DNA of 64,000 nt from Tritrichomonas musculus (Eukaryota; Parabasalia; Tritrichomonadida; Tritrichomonadidae), in contig JAPFFF010000070.1 in assembly GCA_039105265.1 (NCBI GenBank), forward strand, positions 1 to 64,000. Direction: 5' to 3'. The translations under genes were made by a program, and so were the position numbers. This document shows positions 48,019 through 58,015 of the stretch, in pieces (position 1 is the first letter of the stretch; each line of letters opens with the position of its first letter). A model generated the notes under the pieces. The model was not told the DNA's origin. It did no database searches and saw nothing but the letters and a program-made list of their open reading frames with translations.

Positions 48019-48696
48019 TTAGTTTTGTAACCTTAGTCCTGTCTCGGAGTATATCTTGTATTTCAGCTCTATCGATATACTCGGGATAATACTTGTTGAA
48101 ATAGGAACATGTTTTGCGATCATCAGCAGCTCATCCTCTTGTTCATCATGTAGTCTCTCGAAGAATTTATCAAAATCTGATGCCTCGAGCTTATAAGTGG
48201 TGTCGTAATCCGTGCGATATACGAATGCATTGTCATTTAGGAACTTTATGAGACTGCTCTGCTGTGCGGCCTGTGGTATGTCGGTTGGGATTTTGCCATC
48301 GAACTCAGTGTTGGCAATCTTGATATAATCTTGGACATCACTCGCGGTTAAACCCCTTTTATCAAAATGTGTCTTCTTAATCTTGCTATTCAGTAAACGT
48401 TCAGCATGTTCTAATCCCAATTTCTGGAAACGCTCCTGCTCAGCACGCGTAAGCCTTAGTCGCCTGATGAATGTATCAAAATCTGATTCCTCGAGCTTAT
48501 TAGCGGGATCAAAACCGGTGTGATCTACAAATGAGTTCTCGTTCAGGAACTTTATGAGACTGCTCAGCTGTCCAACATATTGGCTGCTGGTTGAGATACC
48601 CCCACCGAACTCCTCATTGATGATATCGATATAGCTTTTGACGGTTTCTGTGGGTAGAATATTTTTATCAAAATTACTAGTAGTAATCTTACTCAT
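48019..48696 (-). CDS. Protein with two ~100-residue tandem repeats, 225 aa (P3)
   Basis: Two copies of a module: NFDKNILPTETVKSYIDIIN...SSLIKFLNENSF...LEESDFDTFIRRL and HFDKRGLTASDVQDYIKIAN...SSLIKFLNDNAF...LEASDFDKFFERL. Helical; family not recognised. It lies directly upstream of the polymerase on the same strand and may have been part of that gene or operon; the region between is not cleanly coding. A T-run precedes the ATG. Listed as found, with uncertainty about its limits. Confidence 0.6.
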   Translation of the reverse strand: MSKITTSNFDKNILPTETVKSYIDIINEEFGGGISTSSQYVGQLSSLIKFLNENSFVDHTGFDPANKLEESDFDTFIRRLRLTRAEQERFQKLGLEHAERLLNSKIKKTHFDKRGLTASDVQDYIKIANTEFDGKIPTDIPQAAQQSSLIKFLNDNAFVYRTDYDTTYKLEASDFDKFFERLHDEQEDELLMIAKHVPISTSIIPSISIELKYKIYSETGLRLQN

Positions 48697-49143
48697 TTAC
48701 CCATTGGTAAAAATACAAAAATAATCATCGCAACGCAGTTGATGACATACTATTTTTGAATTTTATTCGATTAAATAGCAAATCGGAATCATATATGTGT
48801 TAGCGCTAACTGGTATAGTTGTTGGGTCATGAAGCATGTCTCCGGGCTTCGGCTGCAGGCATGAGTTCGATCCACTGCCATACCGATTTTTCGTATTATT
48901 TCCGGTCCATATTTGTGGTAGAGCCCTAGCGAACTAAACACCTTGGGTAAGCTATTACTTGTGGATTATGGGGTAATACGGGCATTTGCCGGCATTTGCA
49001 ACCCAAACCAGCCTCATGGTGGATGCAGGTATTTTCATTGAGGGATTGATGTGCAATCCCGGGTACGTATGTTGGTTCCTCTAGAGAATGCATTACGCAT
49101 CCATCATGGGGTCGGTTTTTGCAAAAATATTTTTGGAATTCGG
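48697..49143. other. Gene-free, structured region: possible ncRNA or tRNA-derived sequence (P3)
   Basis: About 450 bp with no supported gene but clear secondary-structure potential. A-box-like TAGCGCTAACTGG (48801) and B-box-like GAGTTCGATCC (48863-48873) recall RNA polymerase III promoters. GGTATAG (48812) can pair with CCATACC (48884), and CATGTCT with AGGCATG (48835-48863). A perfect 7-bp hairpin GGGATTG/CAATCCC lies at 49042-49060. The fold is not a clean tRNA cloverleaf (the T-stem does not pair). A tRNA-derived SINE or element-encoded small RNA are the main options. Confidence 0.35.
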
Positions 49144-49695
49144 TTAGAAATCGGTTGTATCAATCTCAGCATCTGGGTCTGGAGCTGTTTCCCTTGGAGG
49201 ACCGTTTATAGGCATATGGGTGTTGATTAGTTTTTGGGTCATATACATGGAGATACTCAACTTTAGGTTATCGCGTATGAGTCTACGCAATAGGGATACG
49301 CGTTTATGAGGTTCTGCGTTGGAGACCGCATCGATTACTGTCTGTGATGTGACATATTGGATCAATCGGTCGTGATCCTCAATATTCAGGAACTTACTTC
49401 GATTGAATATATGGGTCCGATTTAAACGAGGTCGAGGATGTTCAATAGATGGAGTCTCAGGAGGTGAGTCATTTGCATCCTGAGTGGTGTCCTGAGTGGT
49501 GTCGATATGTGCTTCAGCCTTTGGGGTATCAGCAGATGGTTTGCGTTTATGGTTCATACGCTTAATCAAATGCTTGACATCTCGGCGCAAATCGGTGATA
49601 CCATTTACGATTTTTAGGAGTATCTCAGCATCAGTAGCTGTATAAGTATCCGAGCTTTGTGCGGTCATTGTTTCTGCGGTCATTTCAATATCCAT
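49144..49695 (-). CDS. Hypothetical protein, 183 aa (P3)
   Basis: N-terminal helix with coiled-coil character (AEILLKIVNGITDLRRDVKH), a low-complexity Thr/Asp/Pro middle, and a basic C-terminal domain (NRTHIFNRSKFLNIEDHDRL, then KRVSLLRRLIRDNLKL). That layout suggests a DNA-binding regulator, but no named domain is recognised. Preceded by TATTTTTGCATAA directly before the ATG. In the right-end block with the KilA-N gene. Confidence 0.65.
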   Translation of the reverse strand: MDIEMTAETMTAQSSDTYTATDAEILLKIVNGITDLRRDVKHLIKRMNHKRKPSADTPKAEAHIDTTQDTTQDANDSPPETPSIEHPRPRLNRTHIFNRSKFLNIEDHDRLIQYVTSQTVIDAVSNAEPHKRVSLLRRLIRDNLKLSISMYMTQKLINTHMPINGPPRETAPDPDAEIDTTDF

Positions 49696-49735
49696 TTATG
49701 CAAAAATAAAATATTATTTTTGAGTTTTGACTCAA

Positions 49736-50503
49736 TTAAGATCGCATTGTGGTTGTGAAATATTTGTCCACTGCTGTGTGAAAATCATTAAGGCATGATC
49801 TTTTGATGGTAATCCTAGTACCACCTACAGTGACATCATCCCCTTTGAACATAGCTTTGGCCATTCGTTTGATATCTTCATTCGGGGTCATTGCGATGGG
49901 TAGGTCATCAATAAATATCCAGCGCTTCTTCTTATCTTGATATATCCTACTGACCTGCCTCCATGAATGCTTGTTGCGACGAACGAGATGGAGTACCACA
50001 GAATCCTTATCTTTGGGAAGATCCTCAAGCCATATCATATATCGGTAGCTATTTTTGTGATCCTTGGGGACAGCCCTTGGCGTGAGGTCCTTGATTTTGT
50101 TAACCATCTGCTCGCGTTGATGAGAAGCTAGTGAATCCAATAATTGCATGACATCCCATGCATATGATGGTGATGCCCACATTGCAATATGATTGACCAG
50201 CAATCGGTGAATATACATACCCTTCAAATCATTTGGTAAATTGGGTCTATCTTCATACAATTTCTGGTCTGGTAGAATTCTACCAGACCCACTTTCGAGC
50301 AATTCCTGTGTTGATTTGTTATCAAACCAATGGCGAAACTGTTTCTTGGAATTACATGCGGTGAGAATGCTTTGAGCTTGGTACATATCATCCTTAATGG
50401 AATGTATCAAACGGAGCTTATCATTATATTGGATGTATTCATACTCATCATCGATTGGTTCGATAACAGCTGCCATTGGTGTATTTGACCCAGTTGATTC
50501 CAT
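49736..50503 (-). CDS. KilA-N domain protein, 255 aa (P3)
   Basis: KilA-N is a DNA-binding domain of phages and large DNA viruses and is abundant in trichomonad Mavericks. Here it spans about residues 45-130: FRHWFDNKSTQELLESG and the diagnostic KGMYIHRLLVNHIAMWASPS followed by YAWDVMQLLD. The C-terminal half (YMIWLEDLPKDKDSVVLHLV onward) resembles the mixed alpha/beta tails that often follow KilA-N. The 24-bp palindrome at 50266-50289 lies inside the coding sequence and supplies a loop in the domain without breaking the frame. Upstream box ATTTTTTATCGAATTCCAA is shared with the first gene of P3. Confidence 0.85.
   Translation of the reverse strand: MESTGSNTPMAAVIEPIDDEYEYIQYNDKLRLIHSIKDDMYQAQSILTACNSKKQFRHWFDNKSTQELLESGSGRILPDQKLYEDRPNLPNDLKGMYIHRLLVNHIAMWASPSYAWDVMQLLDSLASHQREQMVNKIKDLTPRAVPKDHKNSYRYMIWLEDLPKDKDSVVLHLVRRNKHSWRQVSRIYQDKKKRWIFIDDLPIAMTPNEDIKRMAKAMFKGDDVTVGGTRITIKRSCLNDFHTAVDKYFTTTMRS
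50266..50289. repeat. 24-bp palindrome inside the KilA-N gene
   Basis: GGTCTGGTAGAA plus its exact reverse complement, the same core as the 34303-34328 palindrome. It encodes about eight residues (around SGRILPDQ) between the two halves of the KilA-N domain. Confidence 0.85.
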
Positions 50504-50615
50504 TTGGAATTCGATAAAAAATTGAGTTGCATTGCGAACCAGCTAGTTATTACATCATATGAAGTTGAGTTCAAAAATATAAAATGCGAATGCGATTGAG
50601 CGAATGCATAAATGC

Positions 50616-50896
50616 TTACGCATATTCATATGAGAATGCGAGTATTTTCAATAGCATCTTGATACGTCCTAAATCAAGTTCCTTGCGATCATAGCTATCA
50701 CCATCTATGATTTTGGTTCGAAGGGATTCCAAATCAGTTTCATAATTTGATATTGTATCGATGAGATCATCCATGAAATCATCGTCGTTGTGGTAGTCGA
50801 ATGCAAGGGATTTCCATTGGGGGTATTTCTTGAGAATGACGTGTTCGAGGTAATCGAGTTTGACACCATTAGCTTCGACATTGGAGAGTTGTGGCA
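50616..50896 (-). CDS. Hypothetical acidic protein, about 93 aa (P3)
   Basis: Start chosen at MPQLSNVEANGVKLDYLEHV; the longer frame upstream runs into non-coding, TIR-proximal sequence. Acidic, helical, no known domain. CAATTTTTTATCC lies about 40 nt upstream and resembles the box before the KilA-N and 28601 genes. Last gene before the right TIR. Confidence 0.6.
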
Positions 50897-51021
50897 TGGT
50901 AACAGTTGTTGAATTTATTTCTAACTGGATAAAAAATTGAATTGATTCGAGAATCGCGTTATTTTTGGAATTTGTATGGGTTGTTCCATCAGCTTGTGCC
51001 ATCAGCTTGTGCCATTAGCTT

Positions 51022-51336
51022 GCTCTATAAGTGGTTCCATATGTTGGCCATAAGTGGGCTATATGTGGGTCATAGGTGGGCTATTTTTGGAATTTGTATG
51101 GGCCCAAATATGGGCGTTTTATGGGCGTTTTGGGGTTGTATGCAGTATGGGTCAAAAATAGGGAATTCTATGTGGCCCCCGAATATGGGTCCAAATATGG
51201 GGTCAAATGCGGGTTTAAAATATGGGGCTGTGGGTGTATGCTATTTTTGATATTTAGAAGGGGGCCAAAAATTGGTCATTTAGGGCGTTTTAAGTGGGAA
51301 TTTATCTGACCCCGATTCGGAACACCCATCACTACT
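51022..51336 (-). repeat. P3 right TIR
   Basis: Inverted partner of 28132-28446. Followed by the duplication GACGTT (51337-51342). A short tandem run of ATCAGCTTGTGCC lies just inside it at about 50988-51022. Confidence 0.95.
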
Positions 51337-52217
51337 GACGTTCCTTCAACCAAATCCTTGCTCTTTTTCTTCTTCACTAATTTTGACGTAAATGCACCTT
51401 CACCATCTCCACACAAATATCTAACCTTAATGCCTTTATCAATGATCTTCTTTAATGCTCTCAAGTAACATAACGTTGATTTACCAGTTCTACTGACAGT
51501 ACCAGTGCTTCCCAATTCAATATTCGTTAATTCAACACATAAATATTTAGTATTAACGTTAATCATTACTAAGTACGTTAATTTACTGCAAATCATTAAA
51601 TCAATCATCCATGTATCTCTACTCGCAACTTTATGTAATTGATACTTCTTCTTATTCGACTTCAATGGAAAGTATTGACGAGTGTATTCAGCTGAATTCA
51701 GGTCTCCAGTCGGATAGAGATTTAACTTAATTGCATTAACTTTATCCCTACCCTTAAATCCAATTAATCCAGTTAATGGTGTTTCTTCATATCTGATTGG
51801 TTTGCCGGGTATCTTTAATAATCTATCATTATATTCATCATACCAACGTTCAATCGATTTATTTTTACCTTTATTCCAATCTTTGGTGATCTCTTTGAAG
51901 TCATCAAATGAATACAGGTCATTAGGATTAGCAGCTATTAAGTCATTAAGTCTATTCGAAAATGTATTGTATTTACGCCTCCCCCAATCTGATACGTTGA
52001 CGTTGAAGCGTTTATTGTATTCTTCAATGTAATAATCATAAATGTCTTTCTGATCTTCTTCAATTAAATCTCTCATTGATTTCAACGCACATGCTTGCTT
52101 TAATGTTAGTCTATTCTTCCTTGTATATATTTTTGATATTAAGTCACTCACAGCGTTTTCATATAATTCATCATAATTGTTCTCGTCCTCACTTACTCCC
52201 TCCATGTTTAAATTCAT
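51337..52217 (-). pseudogene. Integrase gene of P2, part right of the P3 insertion
   Basis: Encodes the N-terminal side of the P2 integrase: an acidic helical N-terminus starting MNLNMEGVSEDENNYDE, LIGFKGRDKVNAIKL (as in P1), the first catalytic Asp in TWMIDLMIC, and the second in YLCGDGEGAFTSK. Preceded by TTTATTTTTTC at the ATG. The rest of the gene is on the far side of P3 (27546-28131). Confidence 0.88.
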
Positions 52218-52276
52218 GAAAAAATAAAGGGAGATCATTTATGATAAAAATATAGGTTTATCACTAACGAAATTTA

Positions 52277-52534
52277 ATGAAGGACTTCGTCCCCGGTTCA
52301 GAGAACCACAGCAATAGTTTACCACCATTAAAGCAACGTCATGAACGAAAAACATTTGCTACACCAACATTGAAAGCCATTAGTTCAAGACTTCAATACT
52401 ATCGTAAAGTATTAAGTAAACCTGAGCCATTAACAGAAAAAGCTAAACTTCAACGTCAACGAATTCAACAAAAATATGATCACTGTATGAAAGTACGTCA
52501 ATTATTGAATAGAGCTGTCAAACATCTTTACTAA
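52277..52534 (+). CDS. Small basic protein, 85 aa (P2)
   Basis: Homologue of P1 13277-13507: LPPLKQRHERKTFATPTLKA, SRLQYYRKVL and VRQLLNRAVKHLY. Strongly basic. Divergent from the integrase, as in P1, so the pairing of the two genes is conserved. Its start is preceded by TATCACTAACGAAATT, the P2 promoter-like motif. Function unknown; nucleic-acid or capsid-interior binding is plausible. Confidence 0.75.
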   Translation: MKDFVPGSENHSNSLPPLKQRHERKTFATPTLKAISSRLQYYRKVLSKPEPLTEKAKLQRQRIQQKYDHCMKVRQLLNRAVKHLY

Positions 52535-52770
52535 CTAAGTACATTACCATTATCATCAAATTTAACGTATCCATCACCACCAAAATGTTTAGACACAGGA
52601 TTATTTTTGTTATTGAATTTGGGAATAACTTTAGCCACACTTCCGATTACTGGTACTTTCTCTAGGACTGATTTAGTTTTATTCCATCCATGTTTGAATC
52701 CATCAGCGAAGTCTTTAAATCCTTTCTTAATCTTCTGGCCTAACTTCTTGAACCAACTGCCAAAAGCCAT
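52531..52770 (-). CDS. Second amphipathic Lys-rich protein, 79 aa (P2)
   Basis: MAFGSWFKKLGQKIKKGFKD begins a long amphipathic Lys/Phe-rich helix like that of the P1 pVI-like protein (MAFGSFFRKIAKGVKNVVSK). P2 therefore has two such genes (also 59679-59900). The middle KVPVIGSVAKVIPKF is hydrophobic. It overlaps the neighbouring gene's stop by four bases. Possibly membrane-active. Confidence 0.7.
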   Translation of the reverse strand: MAFGSWFKKLGQKIKKGFKDFADGFKHGWNKTKSVLEKVPVIGSVAKVIPKFNNKNNPVSKHFGGDGYVKFDDNGNVLS

Positions 52771-52816
52771 TTGCTAATTATAAAAACCCATTAATGATGA
52801 TTTTTAATTAAAAGAA

Positions 52817-53434
52817 ATGGCAAACACATTAAGGCAAGCTAGAATTCTGTCATCAGAGACAGATACTAATAATACAATTAAGCAAGAGCAAAATACAAAC
52901 GTTAATATAAACATCAAGCCTCCTCAACGATGTCCATCAAGAGCTCAATCAATTCCACTTTACCCGAATGTTCAACCGTTAAATCAAAACGTAAATTTTA
53001 CCAAAGCGAGCCAACCAACGGAGTCTCCAAATGTTGGTCAAACTATGTATACTCCGACGACGGATCAGAGGGAATCTTCAATTCCAGACCTTGGTCGTTC
53101 TCAATCTCCATCTCAACCTCCAATAAACAAACCATTCCGTTTAGCTCAGGATCAAGGACTCATAGATTTAAGTCTTGAACTTGATTCGTTAGAGAAGAAG
53201 AATAAATTCCTCGAAATGATTGTTCAGATGTATGAGCTTAATCCATTGAAAATTAATTCATATCTTGTATGCAATAGTAAACTATTAATGGATATGATTA
53301 AATTGTTAACTGATTGTGATAAAGTTGAGTTAGTCATTGATGATTCAGATGTTGGATGTGGTTGCTCTGCTTCTTCCTCAAAATTCATCAAAGTTGCAAA
53401 AATATTAATCACTAAAGATGGCAACATTCATTAA
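52817..53434 (+). CDS. LRQARILSSE-type conserved protein, about 205 aa (P2)
   Basis: MANTLRQARILSSETDTNNT opens the family; KQEQN and NVNI follow. Pro/Gln/Ser-rich middle. C-terminal block NPLKINSYLVCNSKLLMDMI and DSDVGCGCS. The last residues of the family are less clear in this copy. Starts 46 nt from the divergent gene at 52770. Function unknown. Confidence 0.75.
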   Translation: MANTLRQARILSSETDTNNTIKQEQNTNVNINIKPPQRCPSRAQSIPLYPNVQPLNQNVNFTKASQPTESPNVGQTMYTPTTDQRESSIPDLGRSQSPSQPPINKPFRLAQDQGLIDLSLELDSLEKKNKFLEMIVQMYELNPLKINSYLVCNSKLLMDMIKLLTDCDKVELVIDDSDVGCGCSASSSKFIKVAKILITKDGNIH

Positions 53435-53455
53435 ATATGGTATATCACTTAAAAT

Positions 53456-53677
53456 CGTTACTTAATTTATCTCATGAATAAAGAGCTAATTAATGTCTGA
53501 CGTTAAGTTTGACAACATTAAAGATGGATTAATGCATAATATCAGTGTAATCATTAACACTATCAAAGATGAATTGCTTGAAAGGCCATAGGCCCAACGA
53601 AGTTTTGAATTCATTCAGCTGCGAATCAAAAATAAACTTAATACAATTAATGAGTTACTTAATTTATCTCATGAATA
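53456..53677. repeat. 24-bp direct repeats flanking ~170 bp (P2)
   Basis: GTTACTTAATTTATCTCATG plus AATA occurs at 53456-53479 and 53654-53677. Between them is a 32-codon frame beginning MSDVKFDNIKDG (53491-53589) that I cannot assign. The second repeat ends next to the fiber stop, so a small local duplication is likely. Confidence 0.7.
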
Positions 53678-56600
53678 CAGCTAAAGTATGTTCATTTATT
53701 TTTGAAATCACTGTTCCAACAATTGATCGTTGAATCTTTAATGTCATTGCATATTCTTCATCCAATATTCGGCCATCATAAAGTACAACATCACCGATTT
53801 GATATAGATTTGCATCATCAACATAGAATAATACATCTCCATGACTTACAAATGTAATGCATCCATTCTCTTCATCAACATCAGATACAACACCAACGAA
53901 TTCCTTCCATGAACCATCAATAATGACTGAACAAATACAATCAGTTGAATCATTTGCAGTTGATGATATCCATTTATAAATTGGTTGTCCATTATCATCA
54001 CGTTTGGTTTCAATACGTTTATACACATGACCGGATAAGAATACAGGTTTACCAACTTTAAAGTCTGATATATCTTCACCAGCTTCAATGGGACAATAAT
54101 GAGTAACAGTATTTGATCCATTACTAGTTACAGTTCCTGTTACCGCTAAATTACCCGATATGATTGTAGGTTTATTCAATCCAATTGATGCAGTAGAATA
54201 AGTTATGATATTATCATTACCATAAAGCCCAAAAGTTCCTACACCTGGATGTCTGTAACTAAAATAAGCCATCGTTTGTTGACCAGGTTTTGTTCCGAGT
54301 GCGAGAATTACATGCCTTCCATTGGATAAATTAGGTGCATAAATTGATTGTCCATATAGAAAAGTACTATTACCAGTTGTTGAAACATTAATGATTCCAT
54401 AATTGTTTGGAGCTGATGTTGAATATAAATCCAAAGATGCATTTGTGTTAATTACCGCTCTTTGTGCATTCAAAGTTAAGTTACCATTAATGGTTGCATT
54501 ACCGTTAGTTTTAACATATCCACTTAACTTATATTCACCAAATAAATCCATTAATGAACCCATTAAATGACCATAAGCTAATTCATCAGTTGATTCTATA
54601 ATTTTGAAATACTTGAAGTTATTATATACTTCTGGATGATCTTCTTCATTTACTGAATCATCAAACCATGGAAATTCTTCTCTATCAATTTTTGGGTAAA
54701 TAGTATCAAATGCTAATGCATTTACTCCGTTATTGTTAAAGAATGAAATTGTTCCATTACTGTTAGCCATTATTCCCTTATCATCAAATAATATGAATTT
54801 AGCTGTACCGTTAATGATATCACCAACTACTATAAAACTGAGATTATCCCATCTTGCCATACAGTAATAAGCAATTAAGTATTTGGAGTTAGCTGGTATT
54901 GGCGCTTTAAAGCTGAAGTTAGTCATATCCTCTAACATTTGAAAGTAATCTAAGTACTTCTTTAAATCATTAACATGATTGTAAGTAGTTCTGTCATGAT
55001 TAATAAATTCAGTAAATATACTCACAAATGATTCAGATAACGATGATTTAGTTGGATAATTAGCTTAAATATATCGATCGTTGTTATACGTGTTACCAAA
55101 ATTCATTAATGAACCCATCAAATCACTATACGCTAATTCATCATCAGATTCAACAATATTGAAATACATAAATCTGTTTAGTATACTATTTTGAATAGGA
55201 TCATCATAACCACCTACATCAATAAATGAATAATATGCTTGAACTTCAATGACATCTTTTTTGACTGAATCATTATGAGATATTTTCACATCAATGTTAT
55301 TCATAATCTTGTAATCATTTAATGTACCGTTATTGCTTGTAAGTGAATATATCATTAATGTTCCCAAATATGGTGGTATACATTTAATTACCAATACATA
55401 TCCAGCGTAATTACCTTCATCATAATAATGAATTATAACATATTTAGCATTATTAGGTAATACATCTTTGAATTGTAAATTGAATTCCGATTCAAGAAAT
55501 GTCATACAATCTAAATATTTTTGGGCTAAATTACCATAATTAACGGATTTCAATTCATTCTTCATAAATTGTCCAATTGTGTCAGTAAGTGATGATGCGA
55601 TTGATGATTTAGTTGGATAATTATTAGCTATATCATTTTTGGTTGCATATTTGTTATCAGATTCATCAGATGTATAGTAATTATTGAATTTATTCATCAA
55701 ATTTTCATCGTTTTCCTCAAAATGGTTAAATGAATCATTCATTGTGGTAATCCAATCAACCATTACATCATTTACAACAGTATCATTTATCTCTTTGGAT
55801 GACCGTTCATTTTCTATATTTTGTGTAGCTGCTCTAGTTCTTTGAAGACCTTTGGTCCGACGAAGTCTTGAATATGTTACTGGAGTAGTTTCATCAATTT
55901 CAGAATTAGTACTATAATTAATGGATGGATTATTATCTAAATGTTTTTCTTGGGATCTATCAAGTAATTGAATTTGATCAACTAATGCTTTTAATGATGA
56001 TTGCAATTTATCAACTTTATCATCAACAGTTGTTAGATCATCATTTGTAGCTAATGTGTCTAACGATGATTTGTCAGCTTTGTTTGTTAATGTTGTGTTA
56101 ATGGTCGATATTGATGTATTAAATTGATCATTGACAGCATTAACTTCAGTCTTCAATGCATAGTTCTTACTCAAATCATTTGTAGTAGTGTAATTACTGA
56201 ACTTGTTATTGACAGCATTAACTTCAGTCTTTAATGCATAGTTCTTACTCAAATCATTAGTGTTTGTATAATTACTGAATTTATCATTGACAGCATTAAC
56301 TTCAGTCTTTAATGCATAGTTCTTACTCAAATCATTAGTGTTTGTATAATTACTGAATTTATCATTGACAGCATTAACTTCAGTCTTCAATGCATAGTTC
56401 TTACTCAAATCATTAGTGTTTGTATAATTACTGAATTTATCATTGACAGCATTAACTTCAGTCTTCAATGCATAATTTGATTCGAGTTTTGAATTCAAAG
56501 CATTAATTGAAGCATTAAGTTCATCTTTAGCATCATCCAAATCTGATGGATTCAATTTAGTGTTACTCAATACTGAAATGGTTTCATTAAGATCATCAAC

Positions 56601-57380
56601 GTCTTCATTAATATCTACAATATCATTTTTCAATTTAGTAATTTCAGATTCATTTTCATCAATGGCTGCATTAATGTTTGTGATTGATTCATTAAATGAG
56701 TCCAAAGCATCATTCACTAAATGAAATCCTTTATCTAAAATCTTAATTTGATCATCATGTTCTAACGTTTTTTGATATATGTTTTGATCATTAGTTTCAA
56801 AATGAGTTAACGATTCATTAATGCTTGTCTTTAGAGTTCCCATAACAATATTCACATCATTAATTGTAACTGGTGTTTCATCAATGTCAGGTTCCGGTGA
56901 AGGCTCAATATTAATGTCACGAGTTGTTACTTTGGCATTAAGGTTAAACGTTGATGCATCATTATTGCTATTGTTATTGTTGATATCTGGATTTTGGTCC
57001 AAATGTGCATTAATTGAATTAGTTATATCATCAATGTTTTCATTAAAAGCTTTAATGACTTCATCATATCTTCTATCCACTGAACTAATAGCATCTGATG
57101 CACATTCAATAGCAAATTCAAGCTTTCTATCATTCTCCTGAAGTATTCCCATTGTTACTATTTCACCATCAACATTAACGTTTATATCTTTTTCAAACAT
57201 TGGCTGAGACTTAAATGTAACACTAGCACCATCAAATGCTTCAAATTTAGTTGGTCCATCAAATGTAGCATCATGAAAAACATGTAATGATTGAATTAAT
57301 CCGTTTTCAGTAAGTTCACCACCTTTACCACCAATTAATGCTTGATCAATAGCGTTTTGTTTTGTAAGTATTCCAGTCAT
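53664..57380 (-). pseudogene. Phage-like fiber protein gene, broken (P2)
   Basis: Starts MTGILTKQNAIDQAL, matching the P1 fiber. A long stalk follows with a 26-residue tandem repeat (NYALKTEVNAVNDKFSN...TNDLSK, about five copies) and coiled-coil segments with many Asn and Asp. The C-terminal knob (about 150 residues: TDCICSVIIDGSWKEFVG, ITFVSHGD) is shared with P1 and P3. Not a single frame; about one or two breaks. Likely the receptor-binding spike in its original form. Confidence 0.75.
56131..56480. repeat. 78-bp tandem repeats in the P2 fiber gene
   Basis: TTGACAGCATTAACTTCAGT recurs at 56131, 56209, 56287, 56365 and 56443, an exact 78-bp period coding for 26 residues. Copies are nearly identical, so the array expanded recently or is being homogenised. 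Confidence 0.9.
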
Positions 57381-57460
57381 TTGTGAATCACTAAAGAAAA
57401 ATAAACGATGTATTTCATTAGCATTCGAAGCTACGCTAGTACTGTCGTAAAGACTCTATG

Positions 57461-57949
57461 TCAATACTCTAACTTGAGGAACAATGTGAAGTTATCTGGT
57501 GTAATACGTTTACCTTCTGCATCAGTGAACCAAACTTTGAATGTATTACTACGTGAAATGATTTCATATTTTCGGTTATCATCAGGTGGAACTAAATTAG
57601 CGTACCAAACTAATGAATCACAATATTCATCACGTGGAATAAATGAACAATGAACTTCAGTTTCACCATCTAAATAATGCTTGCATGTAGCTCTGCAATA
57701 TTGAAATGAAATATATCTATCATTATTGGAGTTCACAAATTCAGGCGGTAATGTGTTTTCATAATCACGAGTAATGTAGTATGTTTTAATGACCGGATCA
57801 GTGTTTTGAATATTAGCCATTTGTCTTTCGTACTCATCAATGATCCCATCACCGTTTAAATCAATAGCATCATCAATTGTGTGGCCACGTTTAGGATTAA
57901 AATTTGAAGATATATTCCTTAATTTACTTGGATTACGTCGAATTGACAT
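57461..57949 (-). CDS. FKVWFTD-type protein with dockerin-like loop, 162 aa (P2)
   Basis: Full-length member of the family also at 9491 (P1) and 35604 (P3). The N-terminal 50 residues, absent from P3, contain DLNGDGIIDEYERQM, which matches the 12-residue EF-hand/dockerin calcium loop. The core follows: YITRDYENTLPPEF, YISFQYCRATCK, RDEYCDSLVWYANL and the beta-rich FKVWFTDAEGKRITPDNFTL ending LEY. Function unknown; probably a particle protein. A TATTTTTG box lies about 15 nt upstream. Confidence 0.72.
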   Translation of the reverse strand: MSIRRNPSKLRNISSNFNPKRGHTIDDAIDLNGDGIIDEYERQMANIQNTDPVIKTYYITRDYENTLPPEFVNSNNDRYISFQYCRATCKHYLDGETEVHCSFIPRDEYCDSLVWYANLVPPDDNRKYEIISRSNTFKVWFTDAEGKRITPDNFTLFLKLEY

Positions 57950-58015
57950 TTACGATAAACAAAAATATATTAAAGGATGTATTGGGTTAATTCATGGACA
58001 ACGTCTAAAGGAAAC

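Larger units (their letters stand above)
28132..51336. mobile_element. Polinton/Maverick P3 (23.2 kb), nested in P2
   Basis: Starts AGTAGTGATGGG and ends CCCATCACTACT, with TIRs of about 315 bp differing at roughly three sites. The 6-bp duplication GACGTT lies at 28126-28131 and 51337-51342. It holds about twenty genes including open capsid, integrase, ATPase and polymerase genes. Two regions (39.4-41.0 kb and around 48 kb) are broken, about three or four breaks. GC content and codon use are higher than in P2, so it comes from a different lineage. It is younger than P2 by nesting. Confidence 0.95.

Noticed and set aside
48794-48884. A bona fide tRNA gene
   Set aside because: A-box and B-box-like words and partial acceptor pairing are present, but the T-stem and a normal anticodon arm do not form. 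Kept only as a possible structured RNA.
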